The notes under the pieces: generated by a model | What the model was told of the DNA's origin: nothing | Seen by the model: only the letters and a program-made list of their open reading frames with translations | Database searches by the model: none | Origin: Ardenticatenia bacterium | GTDB lineage: Bacteria; Chloroflexota; Anaerolineae; Promineifilales; Promineifilaceae | Length of the DNA: 5,744 nt | Assembly: GCA_014237545.1 (NCBI GenBank) | Contig: JAACJX010000240.1 | Span: 1 to 5,744 of the forward strand | Direction of reading: 5' to 3' | Shown: one piece after another, positions 1-3,413 of the stretch | Layout: every line of letters starts with the position of its first letter | Position numbering within the stretch: position 1 is the stretch's first letter | Position numbers and translations under genes: made by a program

Positions 1-54
1 GGCACGCCCCCGCCGCCCGACTTCAAGGTTCACGTGCCGGTTATCCTGCGCTAA
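1..54 (+). CDS. 3' end of an unidentified gene (partial)
   Basis: Seventeen codons are open from the first base of the window to a TAA at 52-54. They read GTPPPPDFKVHVPVILR, a proline-rich stretch followed by an alternating hydrophobic tail that could be a final beta strand. The frame is chosen because its stop lies just before a clean plus-strand intrinsic terminator, which is where a gene should end. The family cannot be recognised from so short a piece, so no function is offered. It converges on parB, which ends on the opposite strand at 191. Confidence 0.6.
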   Translation, partial: GTPPPPDFKVHVPVILR

Positions 55-60
55 GCAGCC

Positions 61-96
61 AAAGCCCGGTCTTCCCAATGAGGTCCGGGCTTTTTT
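61..96 (+). terminator. Rho-independent terminator after the upstream plus-strand gene
   Basis: AAAGCCCGG (61-69) pairs with CCGGGCTTT (84-92), giving a GC-rich 9-bp stem. The loop is about 14 nt, and a run of six T (91-96) begins at the stem's edge. It starts 6 bp after the TAA of the partial gene. Read on the other strand the stem has only a short T tract, so it is best called as a plus-strand terminator. Confidence 0.88.
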
Positions 97-116
97 GATC
101 CGCGGCTGGTCCCGGC

Positions 117-150
117 AAAAATTGCCCTTCCGCGACGGTTTAGGGAAGGG
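117..150 (-). terminator. Probable terminator of the parA-parB transcript
   Basis: On the minus strand CCCTTCC (150-144) pairs with GGAAGGG (131-125) across a 12-nt loop. Two bases later comes a short T run (AAAAA on the plus strand at 117-121). The position, 41 bp past the parB stop, suits an operon terminator. The stem is only 7 bp and the T run short, and a small competing hairpin (114-126) overlaps it, so confidence is moderate. Confidence 0.5.
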
Positions 151-190
151 GTGGGTCGCGGGCGAAACGGAATGGGGCGGCCTGGGTGGG

Positions 191-1324
191 CTAGAAATCC
201 TTGTTCTGCAGCGCCGCCATCAGCGACGCGACGTCATCCTGGATGAGCTTCAGCAGCCGCAGCATCTCCTTGCGCTCGGCGGCCGTCAGGCCGTGGCGGT
301 CGATGCGCGCCAGATGGCCGCGCACCCAGTCGAGCCGCTCGATGCTGGTCGGCGCGCCGACGCGGGCCGGACGTAGCGGGTCGGACGAGAGCGTTGCGCC
401 GCGGGGCATATCTTCGGGAGACTGGGCGCCGGGGGGCAGGGAAGCCGGGGCAAGGGAATCACTCTCACGTGCGGTTGTCTGCGGGCTGTCGTCGGTCGTC
501 TGTTGCAGCAGCCGCGCCGCGGCGGCGACAGTCATCTCCGGCGCTTCGCGTAGCAAGCGGGATAGCTGGCGCACTTCGGTCGGGTTCAAGTCGCCGGCCA
601 TGCGCGCGCGGTGCAGCGCCCGTTGCTGGACGGCCGTCAGTCCCTGGTAGATGCGCGTGTCCCTCTCGCTCAGCACGCCATCGCGCACGGCGTCCTTGAT
701 CTCCTCGGGCAGGTCGAGCAACTGGATGAGTTGATGGATACGCTGGCGGCTGTAGCCGAGGCGGCCGCCGACCTTGGCCCACGTCACCTTGCCGCCCCAG
801 GGCTCCTTGCCCGGGGTCTGGCCGGCCGCTTTCTGCTCCTGCTGGGCCACGTCCAACTCTTCCTGCATCAGCTTGCGCAGCCGCAGCAGGGCGGCCGCGC
901 GGTCGACGTCGTTGAGGTCCTCGCGCTGGATGTTCTCCACGACCTGGCGCACAAAGCGGGTCACGTCGTCGTAGTCGCGGCGGCGCACCACGGCCGGCAC
1001 CGTCTTCAACCCGGCCAGTTGGGCCGCTCGCCAGCGGCGCTCGCCGTGGACGATCAGATAGCGTCCCGGGGTGCTCTGCGTCACTTCGATGGGCTGAATG
1101 ACGCCGTCCTGCCGGATGCTGTCCGACAGCTCGCGCAGGCTGTCGTCGTTGAAGGTGCTGCGCGGCTGGTCGGGGTCGGGGTCGATGGCATCGACGCGCA
1201 CGGCCAGCAGTTGCAGGCCGGCGGCCTGCTCCACGTCACCTTCGGTGGCGAACAGTTGCTCCAGGTCGCCGCCGCGCGGCTGGATGGGCTGGGAGAGATT
1301 GATCTTGGTTTTCTTTCGTGTCAT
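191..1324 (-). CDS. parB: ParB-family DNA-binding partition protein
   Basis: A 377-residue ParB/Spo0J-type protein: a CTP-dependent clamp that loads at parS sites and spreads on DNA as the partner of ParA. Visible features are a start-proximal lysine-rich tail, the ParB N-terminal domain (about 38-140) with GVIQPIEV (74-81), the CTP-binding box GERRWRAAQLAG (94-105) and ENIQREDLN (130-138), then a helix-turn-helix around TWAKVGGRLGYSRQRIHQL (181-199). Between box and HTH there are roughly 15-20 extra residues (about 155-180, Q/E/K then PGKEPWGGK) compared with typical chromosomal ParB. Residues 275-325 are a Pro/Ser/Thr-rich linker, and 326-374 form a predicted helical C-terminal segment that probably dimerises. 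ATG at 1324 is the natural start but no Shine-Dalgarno precedes it, because an AATTACG-type repeat fills the leader. It lies 66 bp after parA and is probably co-transcribed with it. Confidence 0.95.
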   Translation of the reverse strand: MTRKKTKINLSQPIQPRGGDLEQLFATEGDVEQAAGLQLLAVRVDAIDPDPDQPRSTFNDDSLRELSDSIRQDGVIQPIEVTQSTPGRYLIVHGERRWRAAQLAGLKTVPAVVRRRDYDDVTRFVRQVVENIQREDLNDVDRAAALLRLRKLMQEELDVAQQEQKAAGQTPGKEPWGGKVTWAKVGGRLGYSRQRIHQLIQLLDLPEEIKDAVRDGVLSERDTRIYQGLTAVQQRALHRARMAGDLNPTEVRQLSRLLREAPEMTVAAAARLLQQTTDDSPQTTARESDSLAPASLPPGAQSPEDMPRGATLSSDPLRPARVGAPTSIERLDWVRGHLARIDRHGLTAAERKEMLRLLKLIQDDVASLMAALQNKDF

Positions 1325-1326
1325 TG

Positions 1327-1397
1327 TAATTACGAATTACGAATTACGAATACGAATTAAGAGGCATGCTTCATTCCTAATTCGTAATTCCTAATTT
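1327..1397. repeat. AATTACG heptamer array and inverted repeat in the parA-parB gap
   Basis: On the plus strand AATTACG occurs three times in tandem (1328-1348), followed by a unit one base short (1349-1354) and AATTAAG (1355-1361). The complementary form CGTAATT reappears at 1383-1389. A perfect 13-bp inverted repeat results: GAATTACGAATTA at 1334-1346 against its complement at 1378-1390, with a 31-nt spacer. The array reaches into the parA stop codon (TAG at 1393-1391) and ends 3 bp from the parB ATG. In the mRNA it would form a hairpin between the two cistrons. Whether it is a passive repeat or sets the ParA:ParB ratio cannot be told from sequence. Confidence 0.8.
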
Positions 1398-2176
1398 TTC
1401 CCCTTGTCGATTTCCTTGGCCACAGCCCGATAGGCATTCGCGCCGGGGCCGCGGGGGTCGAAGGCCAGGATGCTTTGGCCGGACGCGGCGCTCTCGGCAA
1501 AGCGGACGGAGCGGCGCACGACGGTATTGAAAACGCGGATCTCGTCGCCGTACTGCTGCCGCACAGCCTCCTGAATGTCGCGGGTCAGCGAGGCGCGGGT
1601 ATCGGCCATCGTCAGCAGGATGCCCTCGATCTTCAGGTTAGGATTCAGCCGCTTGCGCCGGATGGTCTCGATGGTGGAAAGGATCATCAGCGCGCCGCGG
1701 GCGGCCAGGTATTCGGTCTGGATGGGGATGAGGACGCTGTCGGCCGCGGTCAGGGCGTTGATGACCAGAAGGCCCAGCGACGGGTTGCAGTCGATAAGGA
1801 CGTAATCGTAGTTGGGGGCCACGTCGCCCAGCAACCCGGCCAGCACGCGCTCGCGGCTGAGCGTGTTAATGAGCGCCACCTCGATCAGGCTCAGTTCCGG
1901 CTGGCTGGGGACAAGATGGAAGCCCTCGGCGGTCTCATACACAGCCGCGCGCAGGTCGCCAGGCCCGCCGTCGACTTCGGCCTTCAGCGCGTCATAGATG
2001 GTCGGGCTGATGCGGTCGGGGTCGAAGCCGGCGTGCTGGGTCAGGTTGCCCTGGGGGTCGAAATCGACGGCCAGCACGCGGCGGCCCATATCGGCCAGCG
2101 CGGCGGCCACGTTCACGGCGGTCGTCGTCTTGCCGACCCCGCCTTTTTGCATGGCGACGGCGATAATTTTTGTCAT
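1391..2176 (-). CDS. parA: ParA-family Walker-type partition ATPase
   Basis: A 261-residue ParA/Soj-type ATPase that binds DNA non-specifically as an ATP dimer and moves ParB-bound DNA. The deviant Walker A motif QKGGVGKTTT lies at 10-19, with signature lysine K11 and P-loop lysine K16. The A' motif VDFDPQGNLT is at 37-46 (D40), and Walker B VLIDCNPSLG is at 126-135. Most homologues have CPPSLG there, so N131 is a mild deviation. There is no N-terminal HTH, and the length fits the short type Ib or chromosomal class; such ParAs usually do not repress their own promoter. The ATG at 2176 sits just before the Walker A strand, so the start is secure, although no Shine-Dalgarno is visible upstream. 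It lies 161 bp downstream of the antirepressor gene and 66 bp upstream of parB, all on one strand. Confidence 0.96.
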   Translation of the reverse strand: MTKIIAVAMQKGGVGKTTTAVNVAAALADMGRRVLAVDFDPQGNLTQHAGFDPDRISPTIYDALKAEVDGGPGDLRAAVYETAEGFHLVPSQPELSLIEVALINTLSRERVLAGLLGDVAPNYDYVLIDCNPSLGLLVINALTAADSVLIPIQTEYLAARGALMILSTIETIRRKRLNPNLKIEGILLTMADTRASLTRDIQEAVRQQYGDEIRVFNTVVRRSVRFAESAASGQSILAFDPRGPGANAYRAVAKEIDKGKN

Positions 2177-2188
2177 AGGCAGAAATCC

Positions 2189-2337
2189 AGAAGAAATCCA
2201 CAGATTACACAGATTGTACTTTCATCACGCTATAAGTACCTAACAGCGGATCCCCCCAAAATATTATCATAATATGTATTCGCCTCAAGTCTCTTTTCCT
2301 AAATCTGTGCAATCTGTGAAATCTGTGGATTTCTTCT
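2189..2337. repeat. 149-bp unit with 27-bp inverted ends (MITE-like)
   Basis: Bases 2189-2215 and 2311-2337 are inverted copies that match at 26 of 27 positions. Each contains the sequence CCACAGATT. The right end continues as a tandem of AATCTGTG plus one base (2302-2328, three 9-nt units). The interior (2216-2310) is AT-rich with a short GC patch. The right end abuts the antirepressor stop codon (2338-2340) and the left end lies 12 bp from the parA ATG. I see no target-site duplication and no coding capacity. It could be a miniature inverted-repeat element or a pair of intergenic repeats of one family. Confidence 0.75.
2261..2288 (-). promoter_or_regulatory. Candidate parA promoter with overlapping dyad operator
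   Basis: On the minus strand TTGAGG (2288-2283) and TAATAT (2266-2261) are spaced by 16 bp and resemble sigma-70 -35 and -10 boxes. The -10 lies inside a perfect 15-bp palindrome, ATATTAT-C-ATAATAT (2261-2275), which could be an operator. The predicted transcript would start near 2254 and carry a leader of about 80 nt before the parA ATG. This is pattern matching in AT-rich DNA, so it is a candidate only. Confidence 0.4.
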
Positions 2338-3132
2338 TTAGAACGGCAGCGTCCCGGCCACGTTCTCGTGCCAGTCGGTCAGAAATTTCATCGCCTCGTC
2401 GAAGCGGCGGGCGGGCAGCATCTTGTAGCCGGTGATGCCGAACTTGCGGTACAGCTCGCCGTAAACCGCGCCGAATTCGTTGCGGTTGGTTTTCTTGCCC
2501 AGCGCCAGGGCCACGGCCTTCACCGCCTGGCTGATCTGGCTGGCCTGGTCAGGGGTCACGTTGCGGCCGGTGTCGCCCAGCTGGGCCTCGATACTTTCCA
2601 GCCGCTGCTCGTGGTCCGCTATCTGGGCGCGCATAAGCAGCTGGTTGCGGGCCAGTTGCAGCACGGCCTGGGCCATCTTGTAGGCCTGCGCCTCGGGCGT
2701 GTCCTGGGCCAGCAGCGCGTCGAAGTCGAGGTCGGCCGTCAGCCGGCCCTGTTGGAACGCTTCCCAGAGGGCTTTGGCGGCTTCGCGCTGGAAGCGTTCA
2801 AGTTTGGGGCGGATTTCGTCTTTCACCCTTGAGATATCAATTGTGGACAACCAGAGGGGCACAAGATCCACGCGTAGTAACAAGGCTTGCTGTCTACCCC
2901 CGCCGCCGCCCGGACCAGGGGGGGTCATGATGACCCCCCCTGTGAAGCCATCCGATAAAACGTTGTGATTCAAAATTCGTCGGCGCTGGCTACGTTGATC
3001 GAGTCCCAGGGCAGTACACATCTGGCGTAACGGGACGTATACTTGTCCATCTTTGCCGCGGACTGCGGTTAATTCATCTTCGTAAAAAGTCACTTCACGT
3101 TGCTCGAGAACTGTGAGCGATTTGTCGGTCAT
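2338..3132 (-). CDS. Phage-type antirepressor (P22_AR_N + ORF6C domains)
   Basis: A 264-residue protein with two phage regulator domains. Residues 10-105 match the P22 antirepressor N-terminal family: REVTFYEDELTAVRGKDGQVYVPLRQ, then ALGLDQRSQRRRI, then GVIMTPPG...RQQALLLRVDLVPLWLSTI. Residues about 150-185 are helical, probably coiled coil. Residues about 195-255 match the ORF6C domain (AVKAVALALGKKTNRNEFGAVYGELYRKFGITGYKML). In phages such proteins bind and inactivate repressors, or act as transcription regulators. The ATG at 3132 has a good Shine-Dalgarno (GAGGA at 3143-3139, 6-nt spacing). The loop at 67-80 is unusually glycine/proline rich (PPGPGGGGG) and its DNA forms a strong palindrome. 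The first half is visibly less GC-rich than the second, suggesting domain-level mosaicism. No repressor partner gene is in the window, so its target is unknown. Confidence 0.88.
   Translation of the reverse strand: MTDKSLTVLEQREVTFYEDELTAVRGKDGQVYVPLRQMCTALGLDQRSQRRRILNHNVLSDGFTGGVIMTPPGPGGGGGRQQALLLRVDLVPLWLSTIDISRVKDEIRPKLERFQREAAKALWEAFQQGRLTADLDFDALLAQDTPEAQAYKMAQAVLQLARNQLLMRAQIADHEQRLESIEAQLGDTGRNVTPDQASQISQAVKAVALALGKKTNRNEFGAVYGELYRKFGITGYKMLPARRFDEAMKFLTDWHENVAGTLPF
2916..2942. repeat. Perfect 12-bp-arm palindrome inside the antirepressor gene
   Basis: Arm 2916-2927 (CAGGGGGGGTCA) is exactly complementary to 2931-2942 (TGACCCCCCCTG), with the 3-nt loop TGA. It falls on the codons for GVIMTPP (residues 66-72 of the antirepressor). 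Runs of seven G and seven C make the hairpin very stable and could pause polymerase, stall ribosomes or promote slippage. Related hairpins occur upstream of the gene at 3262-3285 and 3294-3318. Confidence 0.85.
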
Positions 3133-3138
3133 GTTTGT

Positions 3139-3143
3139 TCCTC
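3139..3143 (-). promoter_or_regulatory. Shine-Dalgarno of the antirepressor gene
   Basis: GAGGA on the minus strand, 6 nt before the ATG at 3132. It fixes this start. It contrasts with parA and parB, whose leaders are repeat-derived and lack any such box. Confidence 0.7.
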
Positions 3144-3195
3144 GATCGATTGCCAGTTGAAGCAGGGCGTCAGTCGGCGTTGCGACTTGGGCTGA

Positions 3196-3212
3196 GTAGA
3201 CAAAAAGTCTAC
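3196..3212. promoter_or_regulatory. Inverted repeat GTAGAC-AAAAA-GTCTAC in the antirepressor leader
   Basis: Perfect 6-bp arms (3196-3201 and 3207-3212) lie around an A5 spacer, about 65 bp upstream of the antirepressor ATG. This has the size and symmetry of a dimeric repressor site, or it could be a leader hairpin with a U-rich loop in the minus-strand RNA. The 8-mer GTCTACCC at 3207-3214 recurs at 2892-2899 inside the antirepressor gene. No binding protein can be assigned. Confidence 0.4.
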
Positions 3213-3261
3213 CCGACTATACCCTTCAACCAAATGATCGCCCCGCGCTGGCGGCCGTACA

Positions 3262-3285
3262 GGGGAGGTCGCCATGACCCTCCCT
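3262..3285. repeat. Leader hairpin with GGTC-loop-GACC core
   Basis: GGGA-GGTC (3263-3270) pairs with GACC-(C)-TCCC (3276-3284) around the loop GCCAT, with one bulged C at 3280. A G-T wobble can extend it at 3262/3285. On the minus strand it reads GGGTCATGGCGACC, close to the in-gene palindrome at 2916-2942 (GGGTCATCATGACC). It would sit in the 5' leader of the antirepressor mRNA. Confidence 0.6.
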
Positions 3286-3293
3286 TTCCGGTA

Positions 3294-3318
3294 AGGGGGC
3301 GCCATTATGGCTCCCCCT
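3294..3318. repeat. Leader hairpin AGGGGGCGCCAT / ATGGCTCCCCCT
   Basis: Two 12-bp arms (3294-3305, 3307-3318) surround a single central T, with one C-T mismatch. On the minus strand the sequence contains GGA-GCC-ATA-ATG-GCG-CCC-CCT. In codon phase this resembles the GGG-GTC-ATC-ATG-ACC-CCC-CCT of the antirepressor gene (GAIMAPP against GVIMTPP). It is part of a leader of roughly 200 nt carrying several hairpins. Confidence 0.65.
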
Positions 3319-3325
3319 CAGGCTC

Positions 3326-3343
3326 TGTTGCGCCATTGCAACA
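3326..3343. promoter_or_regulatory. Candidate operator at the antirepressor transcription start
   Basis: TGTTGC (3326-3331) and GCAACA (3338-3343) are a perfect 6-bp inverted repeat with a 6-nt spacer. It lies directly downstream of the minus-strand TATAAT box (3349-3344), so it would cover the transcription start. That placement is typical of an autoregulatory operator, but it could also be a small 5' hairpin. Confidence 0.4.
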
Positions 3344-3373
3344 ATTATAAGGCAAAGCGCCGGGATTTCGCAA
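3344..3373 (-). promoter_or_regulatory. Candidate sigma-70 promoter for the antirepressor (and perhaps parAB)
   Basis: On the minus strand TTGCGA (3373-3368) and a perfect TATAAT (3349-3344) are separated by 18 bp. Transcription would begin near 3337, giving a 5' leader of about 205 nt before the ATG at 3132. This leader holds the hairpins at 3294-3318, 3262-3285 and 3196-3212. The perfect -10 box makes this the best promoter in the window. Confidence 0.55.
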
Positions 3374-3395
3374 AAAGCGGCGAGCCGGATAAAAT
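3367..3395 (+). promoter_or_regulatory. Candidate promoter for the TIR gene
   Basis: TTCGCA (3367-3372) and TAAAAT (3390-3395) are separated by 17 bp on the plus strand. Transcription would start near 3402, leaving a leader of only about 12-18 nt before the GTG at 3414 or ATG at 3420. No Shine-Dalgarno is visible, which fits a very short leader. Its -35 box overlaps that of the minus-strand promoter by 5 bp, so the two could compete for polymerase. Confidence 0.4.
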
Positions 3396-3413
3396 TTACC
3401 CAACCAGTCAGCG

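Noticed and set aside
27..42. CACGTG core resembling a parS site
   Set aside because: Only about 9 of 16 positions fit the TGTTTCAC/GTGAAACA consensus and it is inside a coding end. A second CACGTG near 465-476 is weaker still. No convincing parS was found in the window.
97..190. Extra gene or RNA between the first terminator and parB
   Set aside because: Only the probable parB terminator hairpin is visible; no start codon with a ribosome site and no RNA fold beyond that hairpin.
611..1360. Long plus-strand open frame (249 codons) opposite parB
   Set aside because: It is antisense to a clear ParB gene; its composition (Leu, Ala, Gly, His, Gln) is what the complement of GC-rich codons yields, and no domain is recognisable.
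1327..1397. Possible CRISPR array or replication iterons in the heptamer repeats
   Set aside because: The units are 7 nt with no unique spacers, so this is not CRISPR. There is no replication initiator gene nearby to support an iteron origin.
1475..2272. Long plus-strand open frame (265 codons) opposite parA
   Set aside because: It mirrors the ParA codon phase, has no recognisable motif and runs into the repeat region. ParA on the other strand is unambiguous.
2368..2832. Plus-strand open frame opposite the ORF6C half of the antirepressor
   Set aside because: Shadow of the real gene; no ribosome site or family features.
3135..3350. 71-codon plus-strand frame in the divergent control region
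   Set aside because: It spans the leader hairpins and candidate promoters, has no Shine-Dalgarno, and its sequence resembles no protein family. The region is better read as regulatory.
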